A stretch of DNA of 64,000 nucleotides from Erythrobacter sp. YT30 (lineage in GTDB: Bacteria; Pseudomonadota; Alphaproteobacteria; Sphingomonadales; Sphingomonadaceae), in assembly GCF_001542875.1 (NCBI RefSeq), contig NZ_LMAF01000002.1:1511501-1575500 (forward strand), written 5' to 3'. The notes beneath the pieces were generated by a model. That model was not told the DNA's origin and did no database searches. It saw only the letters and a program-made list of their open reading frames with translations. Each line of letters opens with the position of its first letter. Within the stretch, counting starts at the first letter, position 1. The position numbers and the translations under genes were made by a program. This document shows, piece after piece, positions 26,046-33,400 of the stretch.

Positions 26046-27082
26046 TGCGAGTTCTATTGCTTGCCAGCGCGGCGTTGATCGCCGCTCCTGCCGCTGCGCA
26101 GGACCATTCCGCGCACGGACGCGATGATGAGCCGCAGATGGATCACTGCGCTATGGGACACCTCCCGCCTGAACAGTGTCCGCCCAAAGAGGATCATTCG
26201 GAACACGGCACCATGGATCACTCTGCTCATGGTTCAACTGATGATGACGCATCGCACGTAGCGATGGACCTCTCGACCATGGACCACTCACAGCACGCTT
26301 CGCCGGTCGATAAGTCTGCACCGGGGGCAGCACCGGAAAGTGCTGTTCCCTCTCGCGCTTTCGACGGCCCACGGCACGCTGCTGATGCAATCTGGGGAGC
26401 GGATGCCATGGCAACAAGCCGCACCCAGCTTGCTCGCGAGAACGGGGGCATGCGCACCGGGATGGTGATGGTTGAGCGGCTAGAAGCGCGCCTTCCGACA
26501 GCTGGCGGTGAAGATGGGTATTTGTGGGATGCGCAGGCTTTCTACGGCGGCGACATCAACCGCTTTGTCCTGAAAACCGAGGGCGAAGGCGAGTTCGGCA
26601 ATGAGTTGGAGGACGCGGAAATACAGGCGCTCTACAGCCGAGCCATAGGTCCTTTCTTCGATCTGCAAGCGGGAGTGCGTCTTGATCCAGAGCCAGATAC
26701 ACGTGGGCATCTGGTTGTCGGTGTGCAGGGTCTTGCACCCTACATGTTCCATGTCGATGGCGCGCTGTTCTTGTCGGATCGAGCCGATCTTACGGCGCGC
26801 TTGGAAGGCGAATACGATCAGCGCATCACTCAACGCCTGATCGTGCAGCCACGGCTTGAGGTAGAACTAGCCGTACAAGACATCCCGGAACGCGGCATCG
26901 GCGCCGGGATCGCCAAGATCGAACCTGGAGTTCGTCTCCGCTACGAGATTACACGCGAGCTCGCGCCCTATGTTGGGATCGAATACGAGGCCGCACTTGG
27001 TGAAACTGCGGACATTGCCAGAGCCGCTGGCGAAGACCCAGAAGCGGTAAATGTAGTTATCGGCTTGAGAGCTTGGTTCTAG
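26042..27082 (+). CDS. copB: CopB outer-membrane copper resistance protein
   Basis: 346 aa. Signal peptide (LLLASAALIAAPAAAQ), then about 90 residues of His/Met/Asp-rich repeats (DHSAHG, MDHCAMGH, DHSEHGTMDHSAHG) likely to bind copper. A beta-barrel C-terminal domain (about 130-346, GDINRFVLKTEGEGEFG; ends GLRAWF with a terminal Phe) follows, typical of PcoB/CopB. The protein sits in the outer membrane and works with CopA. Two overlapping ATG codons (26042, 26045) are possible starts. Confidence 0.9.
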   Translation: MMRVLLLASAALIAAPAAAQDHSAHGRDDEPQMDHCAMGHLPPEQCPPKEDHSEHGTMDHSAHGSTDDDASHVAMDLSTMDHSQHASPVDKSAPGAAPESAVPSRAFDGPRHAADAIWGADAMATSRTQLARENGGMRTGMVMVERLEARLPTAGGEDGYLWDAQAFYGGDINRFVLKTEGEGEFGNELEDAEIQALYSRAIGPFFDLQAGVRLDPEPDTRGHLVVGVQGLAPYMFHVDGALFLSDRADLTARLEGEYDQRITQRLIVQPRLEVELAVQDIPERGIGAGIAKIEPGVRLRYEITRELAPYVGIEYEAALGETADIARAAGEDPEAVNVVIGLRAWF

Positions 27083-27128
27083 CGCCAGTATCGATTGCTG
27101 CTTTCACCCCCAATTTCGGACTTTAAGT

Positions 27129-27155
27129 TCCGAAAAATCGACGTCATTTTTCGGA
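27129..27155 (+). terminator. Hairpin downstream of copB
   Basis: TCCGAAAAAT (27129-27138) and ATTTTTCGGA (27146-27155) form a perfect 10-bp stem with a 7-nt loop, 47 nt after the copB stop. There is no T tract after it, but the stem itself carries five T on its 3' side. It probably ends the copAB transcript. Confidence 0.55.
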
Positions 27156-27228
27156 CGCTGGCCAAGCTACCTTGAATGAATGAGATTGGGGCGCAAAGCG
27201 GTCCCTAACGAATGCCGCAACCGCCTAG

Positions 27229-27375
27229 GAGTCGCGCTTTGCACTGTGGTCGTTCCTGCACATGTTCGGGTCCGCCCCCGACCTCGATGTGGCGTTCGAG
27301 AACGAGGAAGACCGGGAAGCAGCCCGCGACTTCATGGATCTCCTGGCGGCATCGGAAGGCGACGGAGCAGGCTGA
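27229..27375 (+). pseudogene. Remnant of a small unknown gene
   Basis: A 48-codon open stretch reads SRFALWSFLHMFG - APDLDVAFENEEDREA - ARDFMDLLAASEG and then a stop. It has protein-like composition but an in-frame TAG lies immediately before it (27226-27228), and the only ATG (27262) has no ribosome-binding site. It looks like the C-terminal remainder of a small mobile-element protein. I cannot name a family. Confidence 0.3.
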
Positions 27376-27644
27376 TTGCTGTAGGGTCTTGGCACCTTCA
27401 GACCCGCACCCGATACCCATCCGGCTTTCTTCGCGAACAGTCCTGAACCAGGTCAGCTGAGGAGCCGCAACCCGTTCCTTTGACGGCCGTGTTGGCAGCT
27501 GCGCTGCCTGCCCGCACCACCCGTCATGAACAGGTTTCCCTTCGGCCTTGCAGGCCTGCGGTGCAGTCCTCCCATGCCCTGCTTCTTCTGGATGTTCGCA
27601 AGCCGGAGATGGTCTCCGGTTTGAGGAACTGAAGGAATACAACC
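27376..27644. other. Gene-free leader upstream of ssb
   Basis: No credible gene. The only structure is a perfect 7-bp hairpin, CCGGAGA-TGG-TCTCCGG (27603-27619), 26 nt before the ssb start, followed by an AAGGA ribosome-binding site. The hairpin could attenuate or stabilise the ssb message. Confidence 0.5.
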
Positions 27645-28043
27645 ATGACCAATATCGCAATCCTCACCGGCCGCATTGCCCGCGATCCGGAATCCCGCGA
27701 GACGAAGGGCGGCACCAATGTCACCGGGATCACCGTCGTCACCGATCGCCCCGCACGCGACAAGGATGGCAAGACCTACAAAGACGAGAACGGCTACACT
27801 GCCAAGGAGAGTGAGTTCCACCGGGTGACCTGCTTCAACGGCCTCGCCAAGACCGTCGGTCAGTACTGCTCCAAGGGCCAGCTGGTTTCCGTCCAAGGCC
27901 GCATCCACTATACCCAGTGGGAGGACAAGGACGGGGTCACCCGCTACGGCACCGAGATCCTCGCCGACAAGGTCGACTTCCTCTCGCGCGGCAACGGTTC
28001 GAGCGAAAACGACGACAACAAGGATGCTCCCGAGATCGACTGA
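27645..28043 (+). CDS. ssb: Single-stranded DNA-binding protein
   Basis: 132 aa, OB-fold: ILTGRIARDPESRETKGGTN, then ESEFHRVTCFNGLAKTVGQYCSKGQLVSVQG, GTEILADKVDFLSRG, and an acidic tail (ENDDNKDAPEID) ending differently from the chromosomal DDDIPF tip. Length and sequence fit the plasmid/integrative-element type of SSB. It would protect single-stranded DNA during element transfer or replication. The presence of ssb in an element without visible conjugation genes hints at a lost or trans-acting transfer system. Confidence 0.92.
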   Translation: MTNIAILTGRIARDPESRETKGGTNVTGITVVTDRPARDKDGKTYKDENGYTAKESEFHRVTCFNGLAKTVGQYCSKGQLVSVQGRIHYTQWEDKDGVTRYGTEILADKVDFLSRGNGSSENDDNKDAPEID

Positions 28044-28069
28044 TATCCATCATCATCGATCCCGCTCAG

Positions 28070-28105
28070 AGGGGCGCTGTCCAGACCGGACCGCGCCCCT
28101 TTCTG
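28070..28105 (+). terminator. Rho-independent terminator after ssb
   Basis: AGGGGCGC (28070-28077) pairs with GCGCCCCT (28093-28100), with further internal pairing of TGTCC and GGACC, followed by TTTCTG. It lies 27 nt past the ssb stop. Confidence 0.65.
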
Positions 28106-28354
28106 CGTTGTCCAAACTCTCTGGCGGGGGAGGGGTCTGGCTCACGGACTTTCAAGGATGACGGGCCCGGCACCGACGCGTCAAGGACGGCGGGGCCCCA
28201 CCATTTTGTCTGCCTTCGCTTGCGCTGCGGTCCAACAAAATCGTTGCCCCCACCGCCGCTTCGCGGTCGCCCCTAAGGGCGATCCCTGACCCGCTGGCAC
28301 CGTGCCCATCCGCCTTCCTCCTGTCGTCTCACCGACAGATATCAGGAGGAAATC
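28106..28354. other. Gene-free stretch with inverted repeats
   Basis: No credible gene. It contains ATTTTGT (28203-28209) facing ACAAAAT (28235-28241), and TCGCCC-CTAA-GGGCGA (28267-28282). Stretches like this beside ssb in mobile elements can include transfer origins, but nothing here identifies one. Confidence 0.4.
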
Positions 28355-28576
28355 ATGACTACACTTGGCAATCTCGAATCGAACTCGAACAGCTACTTCG
28401 AAGCACTCGCCACGGCCGAACGGCGGGCCTTGCACAGCTTCTTCGATCAGCACATTATCGAGGACAAGCGCCTTGGGTATTTTGCCCTGGATGAGGGTGA
28501 CTACAACGCACTTCCGGCGTACCTGGCGGCGCGGGTGGTCCACACGATCCACGGGGCGATGTCAGACGAGTTCTGA
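28355..28576 (+). CDS. Small unknown protein of the mobile element
   Basis: 73 aa. The start is well supported by CAGGAGGAA 6 nt upstream of the ATG. The sequence is mostly helical and acidic (FEALATAERRALHSFFDQHI; DEGDYNALPAYLAARVVHT), soluble, no cysteines. No family recognised. A strong terminator follows at 28591, so it is a self-contained transcription unit. Confidence 0.65.
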   Translation: MTTLGNLESNSNSYFEALATAERRALHSFFDQHIIEDKRLGYFALDEGDYNALPAYLAARVVHTIHGAMSDEF

Positions 28577-28590
28577 CCGCACCAGCAGGG

Positions 28591-28621
28591 CAGGGACCGG
28601 AAACGGTTCCTGTCCTTTTTT
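28591..28621 (+). terminator. Rho-independent terminator
   Basis: CAGGGACCG (28591-28599), loop GAAA, CGGTTCCTG (28604-28612; one G-U pair), followed by TCCTTTTTTA. A GNRA loop and T tract make this a textbook terminator for the 73-aa gene. Confidence 0.9.
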
Positions 28622-28984
28622 ATGCTCGCAGGGGGGATTGGCGGTGGGCTATGCGGCAGTTGAACAAACAATCGGTCGCCACTTGATCCGATCAAGATAG
28701 GACTATTTGGCAATAGAGTTCATTGTGCCTTGCAGTACATTCGGCTCATCTGCCTTCGTATCCAAGCGGACCAGAACATTGGCCGCTGATGTTGGCTATT
28801 TGGTCCCCATTCCGGAACATTCGAGAAAAATTCCATTCTGGATATCTCGGTTCCGAACGAAAAATTCCGCCGCCAAATTCGACGCTGCGCTACGCTTCCG
28901 TTCTGAAACAAAAGCATTTTCTCCGATGATTTGACCGGGGAAGCAACTGGTCACTGACGCGCAATTGAGAATGGGCTTGACCCA

Positions 28985-28999
28985 GCACACCGTACGCAG
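28985..28999 (+). repeat. Right copy of 15-bp repeat (candidate inner att site)
   Basis: GCACACCGTACGCAG, identical to 8442-8456 and in the same orientation, preceded by CTTGAC and three other bases. It lies between the last inner-element gene and the AlpA gene of the outer island. Confidence 0.45.
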
Positions 29000-29054
29000 C
29001 GGTGCCGCATCTTAACTGAATGAAATCGTGATAGAAATTGGCGGTGTCCACTTT

Positions 29055-29102
29055 TGGACCAGTTGCGGCACAGTCCTCTTTTGAGTGTGCCGAACTGGTC
29101 CA
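29055..29102. repeat. Long imperfect hairpin upstream of alpA
   Basis: TGGACCAGTT (29055-29064), an unpaired G, CGGCACA (29066-29072), a 13-nt loop, TGTGCCG (29086-29092), AACTGGTCCA (29093-29102). This is a 17-bp stem with a single bulge. No T tract follows. It could be an operator, an RNA structure in an alpA leader, or the scar of a small inverted-repeat element. Confidence 0.7.
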
Positions 29103-29228
29103 GTTCGCTGTAAAGTGCTGAGAAGCATCAGAATATTTCTGGTTTCCTACACCCCAGTCACTGGCATAGAGTGGCACTTGCCTTTCGAAGGGTGAGCCAG
29201 GTTCTTTGAACATCAAGGAGCTTGGATC

Positions 29229-29534
29229 ATGCAACGAGATCACACGTTCACAATGGCCAATCGGGACCAGACGGAGCTTCCCGAAAGGCTTTCAGAACAA
29301 TGCGAGTTTCCGTTTGAAGCTCGGCATCACCAGCGCGGAGCTGGACCCAATGAGCAGCCCATCCGGCGTTTCATTCGGCTCCGAGAAGTATTGCATCGAA
29401 CCGGCCTAGGTAGGTCGACAGTCTACCGCTGGATGGATGAGGGCCGTTTTCCGAAGTCGGTCCGCTTAGGTGGTCGATCAGTCGCCTGGATCGAACACGA
29501 GATCGACGAATGGCTTCAGGACCGATGCAGATAA
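29229..29534 (+). CDS. AlpA-family DNA-binding regulator
   Basis: 101 aa; the start is supported by AAGGAG 8 nt before the ATG. The C-terminal half is the AlpA winged-helix/MerR-like domain: RFIRLREVLHRTGLGRSTVYR, WMDEGRFPKSVRLGGRSVAW, IEHEIDEWLQDR. In P4-like islands AlpA activates the integrase or acts as excisionase. Here it lies 200 bp inside the right att site while the integrase is at the left end, as expected for a small P4-type island split by a later insertion. The N-terminal 45 residues are not part of the domain. Confidence 0.88.
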   Translation: MQRDHTFTMANRDQTELPERLSEQCEFPFEARHHQRGAGPNEQPIRRFIRLREVLHRTGLGRSTVYRWMDEGRFPKSVRLGGRSVAWIEHEIDEWLQDRCR

Positions 29535-29542
29535 GGCCAGCT

Positions 29543-29593
29543 CCGGATTGCTGACAGGGACAGAATTTTAGTGTTCCCTGTCAGCGAATCCGG
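29543..29593 (+). terminator. Long hairpin downstream of alpA
   Basis: CCGGATT (29543-29549) and GCTGACAGGGA (29550-29560), a 14-nt loop, TCCCTGTCAGC (29575-29585), an unpaired G, AATCCGG (29587-29593). This 18-bp stem starts 8 nt after the alpA stop. There is no T tract, so terminator function is likely only by position. It has the same architecture (single bulge, 13-14 nt loop) as the hairpin before alpA. Confidence 0.5.
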
Positions 29594-29662
29594 TGCATAT
29601 TTGGGCTCCAAAATACCCTGTTCGAGGCACAATTCCGGACTCACATTTCCACAAATTATGGT

Positions 29663-29684
29663 GGGGGCATGACTGGGGGCATGA
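29663..29684 (+). repeat. Right-end GGGGGCATGA motifs (putative integrase arm sites)
   Basis: Two forward copies, 29663-29672 and 29675-29684, match the motifs clustered beside the integrase at the left end (581-653). They lie about 50 bp inside the right att repeat. Confidence 0.65.
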
Positions 29685-29735
29685 ATAAATGGCACTCGTT
29701 GAACCTACTGATTTATCAGCATTTTAGAAGAAAAA

Positions 29736-29757
29736 TTCGAGTCACGTAAGCGCACCA
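29736..29757 (+). repeat. attR: partial copy of the tRNA-Thr 3' end
   Basis: TTCGAGTCACGTAAGCG (29736-29752) then CACCAG. It differs from the left copy by loss of one G in the acceptor strand. It marks the right boundary of the island, 10 nt from the galK stop codon. Confidence 0.85.
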
Positions 29758-29766
29758 GCGTGTTCC

Positions 29767-30813
29767 TTATGACGGTTCGCCCGCCTCATCGATGTAACGG
29801 GCATCCGGATGCGCTTTTAGCACTTTGTCCAGCCAAGTTTCGCGTGTTTCTGCGGCGACGCAGGCGACTATGCAGCCTCCGAAGCCGCCCCCTGTCAGGC
29901 GTGCGCCAAGGGCTCCGTATTCGATTGCGCTTTCGACCAATGCATCGATTTCGGGGAGCGACATTTCGAATTGATCGCGCATTGATGCATGGCTTTCTAC
30001 CATTAGCGCTCCGAAACGGACCATGTCCGCATCACTCATCGCTGTGACGGCCTCTTGGACACGTGCATGCTCGCTTATCAGATGAGCGACGCGCCTTGCG
30101 ACAACGGGATCCAGGTCTGACTTGGCCACGCTTGCAGCATCGAGCAGACACAGGTCTTCGGTTCCGAAATAAGCCTTTGCCATGTCGCATTCGACTTTAC
30201 GCTCTGCATAGCGGCCATCGCTGAGTTTTCGCGTGAGGCCCGAATGTAAAACCACCATCTCAAAGCCCGCAGGAAGGGTCATGATCGTCCAGTCGAGTGA
30301 TTTTGTGTCCAGCGCCATGGCTGTGCCGGGAGTGGCGAGAGCAACGGCCATTTGGTCCATAATGCCGCATGGCACGCCGATATAGTTGTTCTCTACCCTG
30401 CGCGCGGCGATAGCAATTTTCACGTCGCTGGTATCTGCAACCGCTGCTTTTCGCGCGGCTTTCAGAATGGCTACGATGAGCGCGGCTGAGGATGAAAGGC
30501 CTGAACCTTCGGGCATGGTTGAGACGATGTCGATATTCGCTCCGCCAATTAGAAAACCCAGAGAATTGGCTTCGCGCACTGCGCCGACAGCGATGTCGGC
30601 CCATTCATCGACCGCGTCATCTGCGACATCGCGAATTGCGGGAGCGTGGTAATGATTGGACGTGACGGCCACAACGCCATCAGAGCGAGGGGCGAGTGTT
30701 ATCTCTATCCCCACGCTGAGCGCTGCTGGAAGGACCATGCCGCCATTATAATCGGTGTGCTCTCCAATCAGGTTGACGCGGCCGGGCGCGCTCGCGGTGA
30801 ATGTCCGCGTCAT
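29767..30813 (-). CDS. galK: Galactokinase
   Basis: 348 aa GHMP kinase. The galactose signature is near the N-terminus (APGRVNLIGEHTDYNGG); the ATP-binding motif is MPEGSGLSSSAAL and the third GHMP motif LTGGGFGGCIVA. It converts galactose to galactose-1-phosphate in the Leloir pathway. It is the last gene of a leftward operon after alpha-galactosidase, glpD and galT; the start overlaps the galT stop by 4 bp. The stop lies 10 bp from the island att repeat, so the island ends at the tail of this operon and may have removed its native terminator. Confidence 0.95.
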   Translation of the reverse strand: MTRTFTASAPGRVNLIGEHTDYNGGMVLPAALSVGIEITLAPRSDGVVAVTSNHYHAPAIRDVADDAVDEWADIAVGAVREANSLGFLIGGANIDIVSTMPEGSGLSSSAALIVAILKAARKAAVADTSDVKIAIAARRVENNYIGVPCGIMDQMAVALATPGTAMALDTKSLDWTIMTLPAGFEMVVLHSGLTRKLSDGRYAERKVECDMAKAYFGTEDLCLLDAASVAKSDLDPVVARRVAHLISEHARVQEAVTAMSDADMVRFGALMVESHASMRDQFEMSLPEIDALVESAIEYGALGARLTGGGFGGCIVACVAAETRETWLDKVLKAHPDARYIDEAGEPS

Positions 30814-31898
30814 GACTGCGCTAGCGCCCTAAGATCAGCGATTGCCATCTCTGGCATCACGTCGACTGTGAATATGCCCGTGTGCTGCTCTACCGAGGCC
30901 AGGTATTTCACTCTGCCGGGTGCACGCAAGAGCGGGTAGAACTGGACGGTGAAATGATAGCCTTTACTGCCGCCGCGTGGGCTTGCGTGGAAAGCCATCA
31001 TGGTTGCCGCGGGTTGCTCAAAAAGAGCATCATAGCGGCGGGTTGTCTCACCCAGCCAGAATGCAAGGGCTTCCAGTTCTTCATCGCTGCAATCCCAAGG
31101 GCCCTCGCGCGTCTCGAAGGGAGCGATCCAGGTTTCGTATGGAAAGCGCGCGAAACGAGGGACGAATGCTGCCATTCCGCCTTCTTCGCCAAGGCCATAT
31201 TCGGGCATGGCTGCCCGAATCTCGGCTGCTAGGTCATACCCTTGAGCGAAGGCATCAATTGCGCGCTGCTGAGTATGGGGCACTCTGTCAAATCCGTAGA
31301 TTTGGCCATGTGGATGGTGCAGCGTCACGCCCACTTCGTCGCCGCGATTTTCAAACGGCAGGACATAATCGCATCCCGCGGCAAAATGCGTCTCGTAGCG
31401 ATCAATCAGGGCGCCGAGCTGGACCTCGCGTCTGTCTCTGCCTAGTGTGTGCAAGCTCCCGGTTGCATCGGGCGCGTAGACGACCACATCGCAAGCGCCT
31501 TTTGCAGGTTCAATGGAAATTCTGGCCAGTGATGCCGCATTGGACGCGCTGGGATGAAAGGCTGCGAACTTGTTTTCGAAGATGGCGACTTCAAAATCGC
31601 TGAATGGAATCTCTGTTTCCGGCCCTCCGTCCACAGTGGGAGCCAGAGGATCGTCTGCCGCGCTTGGCTTGAACGTTCGGTTCTGCCGGTGAGCCGCGTA
31701 CACGTTCCATTCTTGCCGCAGGGGGTGATGGCGTATTTCGCCGCCCTGCGCGACGGGGTCGGCGGTTTCATGTTGGACGGGTAGCGTGTGTGGATTGCGG
31801 CCGTAAAGGTGCAGCATGCGGCCATCGGCCTTCTGGTGGTCGCGCCTGTAGGTCGCGCCCTCGCCAACGCTGCGCGAAAGCTGAACATTCCCGCTCAT
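30810..31898 (-). CDS. galT: Galactose-1-phosphate uridylyltransferase
   Basis: 362 aa from the ATG at 31896-31898 (MSGNVQLSRSVGEGATYRR), which overlaps the glpD stop (ATGA). The active-site motif HPHGQIYGF carries the nucleophilic histidine. Later HFTVQFYPLLR and a C-terminal segment fit the family. It transfers UMP from UDP-glucose to galactose-1-phosphate, completing with GalK most of the Leloir route. No galE is visible in the window. An upstream in-frame start 9 codons earlier would overlap glpD further and is less likely. Confidence 0.93.
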   Translation of the reverse strand: MSGNVQLSRSVGEGATYRRDHQKADGRMLHLYGRNPHTLPVQHETADPVAQGGEIRHHPLRQEWNVYAAHRQNRTFKPSAADDPLAPTVDGGPETEIPFSDFEVAIFENKFAAFHPSASNAASLARISIEPAKGACDVVVYAPDATGSLHTLGRDRREVQLGALIDRYETHFAAGCDYVLPFENRGDEVGVTLHHPHGQIYGFDRVPHTQQRAIDAFAQGYDLAAEIRAAMPEYGLGEEGGMAAFVPRFARFPYETWIAPFETREGPWDCSDEELEALAFWLGETTRRYDALFEQPAATMMAFHASPRGGSKGYHFTVQFYPLLRAPGRVKYLASVEQHTGIFTVDVMPEMAIADLRALAQS

Positions 31899-33400
31899 GC
31901 CGGCACCCGTTCCCTGGCAAACCAATCGCGCACTCGCTGTTGCGCGGCCTCATCAAGATGCAGTTTCAGTTTGCTCCGTCGCCAAAGTACATCCTCAGCC
32001 GACGTGGCAAATTCCTGGTCCACCAGATATTCGAGCTCCCGAGCATACAGATCATCGCCCATGTGCTGGCCAAGATCATTCAATCCCTTGGCGCCAGTAA
32101 GCAGGATGGGCACGCGCGTTCCGTATGCGCGGCAAAGCCGTTTTGCGGCGCCAGTGGGCAACCAATCGTACTGGCGCGCGACCTCGTTTACGTATGCATC
32201 GAAGCGTTCTGGATCGATGTCTCCGCCTGGAAGTGGTTGCTGAGCCGTCCAGGACGCGCCGCCGACATTGAGTTTCTCCAGCGCATGTTCCGCCAACTTT
32301 CGGTAGGTTGTGATTTTCCCGCCGAAAATTGAAAGAATTGGTGCCTGCGCGTCATCCTCTCCGCGATCGAGTTCAAACTGATAGTCTCGGGTGACGGTGG
32401 AATTCGATGCTGACCTGTCATCATAAAGAGGTCGCACGCCTGAATAGCTTGAGATAGCATCTTCAGGTTGAATGTTGGCCGCAAGATACTCGTTGGCCGC
32501 ATCGCATATATAATGCGCTTCGTCGGCGGAGATCGTGATTTCAGATGGATCGCCTTTGAAGCCCACGTCAGTGGTCCCGACCAGTGTAAAATCGCGTTCG
32601 TAGGGGATAGCAAAGATGATCCGGTCATCCTTGTTCTGGAATATGTAGCAGTGATCGCCTTCGAACAGCTTGCGAAAGATCAGATGGCTGCCTTTCACCA
32701 GTCGCAGATTAGCGTGATCCTCATCCGGGATGGCACGGCCAAGTACTTTGTCCACCCAAGGCCCAGCGGCATTGACGATGTTCTTGGCGCGGATTTGACG
32801 ATCGCCTGATGCATCGCGAAGGGTTGCTGTCCATCCGTCATCGTTGCGCGTCAGGCCGACGCATTCGGTGCGCGTACGGATGTCAGCGCCATGTTCGCGC
32901 GCGTCCATGCAATTGAGCACGACCAGGCGCGAATCCTCGACCCAGCAGTCGGAATATTCAAAGCCTTTGGTAAGTCGCTCTTTCAAGATTTCGTCGTGTG
33001 GTGGGGCGCGCAGGTCGACTGTATTTGTCCCGGGGAGAAGCTTTCGACCGCGCAGATTATCATACAGGAACAGGCCAAGACGCAGCATCCATTTGGGTCG
33101 CAGGCCCTCATCATGGGGCAGGACAAAGCGCATGGGCCAGATGATGTGCGGAGCGATTGTGAGCAATCGCTCCCGTTCAATCAGGCTCTCGCGTACCAGA
33201 CGAAACTCGTAATGCTCCAGATAGCGCAGGCCGCCATGGACAAGTTTGGTCGAAGCACTGGAGGTATGTTGGGCGAGATCGTCTTTCTCGACGAGGCAGA
33301 CCGAGAGCCCGCGCCCGGCAGCATCGCGTGCTATGCCCGCGCCGTTGATCCCGCCGCCGATGATGAGAAGTTCAAAAACGGGAAGTGTCTCTTCGCTCAT
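31895..33400 (-). CDS. glpD: FAD-dependent glycerol-3-phosphate dehydrogenase
   Basis: 501 aa. N-terminal FAD-binding motif LLIIGGGINGAGIARDAAGRG; then STKLVHGGLRYLEHYEFRLV and the C-terminal DAO_C domain with LDEAAQQRVRDWFARE, all typical of GlpD. It oxidises sn-glycerol-3-phosphate to dihydroxyacetone phosphate, passing electrons to quinone at the inner membrane. Its position in the middle of a galactoside operon (ATG overlap with alpha-galactosidase stop, ATGA overlap into galT) is unusual and indicates that glycerol is produced together with galactose from the substrate. No glycerol kinase gene is in the window. Confidence 0.93.
   Translation of the reverse strand: MSEETLPVFELLIIGGGINGAGIARDAAGRGLSVCLVEKDDLAQHTSSASTKLVHGGLRYLEHYEFRLVRESLIERERLLTIAPHIIWPMRFVLPHDEGLRPKWMLRLGLFLYDNLRGRKLLPGTNTVDLRAPPHDEILKERLTKGFEYSDCWVEDSRLVVLNCMDAREHGADIRTRTECVGLTRNDDGWTATLRDASGDRQIRAKNIVNAAGPWVDKVLGRAIPDEDHANLRLVKGSHLIFRKLFEGDHCYIFQNKDDRIIFAIPYERDFTLVGTTDVGFKGDPSEITISADEAHYICDAANEYLAANIQPEDAISSYSGVRPLYDDRSASNSTVTRDYQFELDRGEDDAQAPILSIFGGKITTYRKLAEHALEKLNVGGASWTAQQPLPGGDIDPERFDAYVNEVARQYDWLPTGAAKRLCRAYGTRVPILLTGAKGLNDLGQHMGDDLYARELEYLVDQEFATSAEDVLWRRSKLKLHLDEAAQQRVRDWFARERVPA

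Larger units (their letters stand above)
8442..28999. mobile_element. Putative nested metal-resistance element, about 20.5 kb
   Basis: The boundaries are copies of GCACACCGTACGCAG (8442-8456 and 28985-28999), each preceded within 3 nt by CTTGAC. The left copy lies 157 bp before two tandem tyrosine recombinases. Contents are recombinases, Czc/CDF/P1B efflux operon, copper module and ssb. Removing it would leave a compact P4-type island of about 8.7 kb (integrase, defence block, AlpA). A 15-bp match alone can occur by chance in 64 kb, so the boundaries rest mainly on placement beside the recombinases and on the extra CTTGAC match. Confidence 0.5.
28622..29228. other. Gene-free stretch at the right inner boundary
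   Basis: About 600 bp with no credible gene on either strand. It contains the right copy of the 15-bp repeat (28985-28999) and a long hairpin (29055-29102). The part between 28700 and 28940 is A/T-richer than its surroundings and has no recognisable structure. Confidence 0.6.
469..29757. mobile_element. Genomic island integrated in tRNA-Thr, about 29 kb
   Basis: The segment is bounded by direct repeats of the tRNA-Thr 3' end (469-485 and 29736-29752, 17 identical bases, then CACCAG after a 1-nt difference). A P4-type integrase lies just inside the left end and an AlpA-type regulator just inside the right end. Cargo is a Hachiman-containing defence block and a large metal-resistance segment. 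No relaxase, type IV secretion or phage structural genes were seen, so it is not self-transmissible on this evidence. Beyond the right boundary galK ends only 10 nt away. The metal-resistance segment seems to be a second element nested inside (see 8442-28999). Confidence 0.85.

Noticed and set aside
8238-28940. A second repeat, TTGACCGGGG, at 8238 and 28931
   Set aside because: Only 10-11 bases, different distances from the 15-bp repeat on the two sides, and expected by chance in a window of this size.
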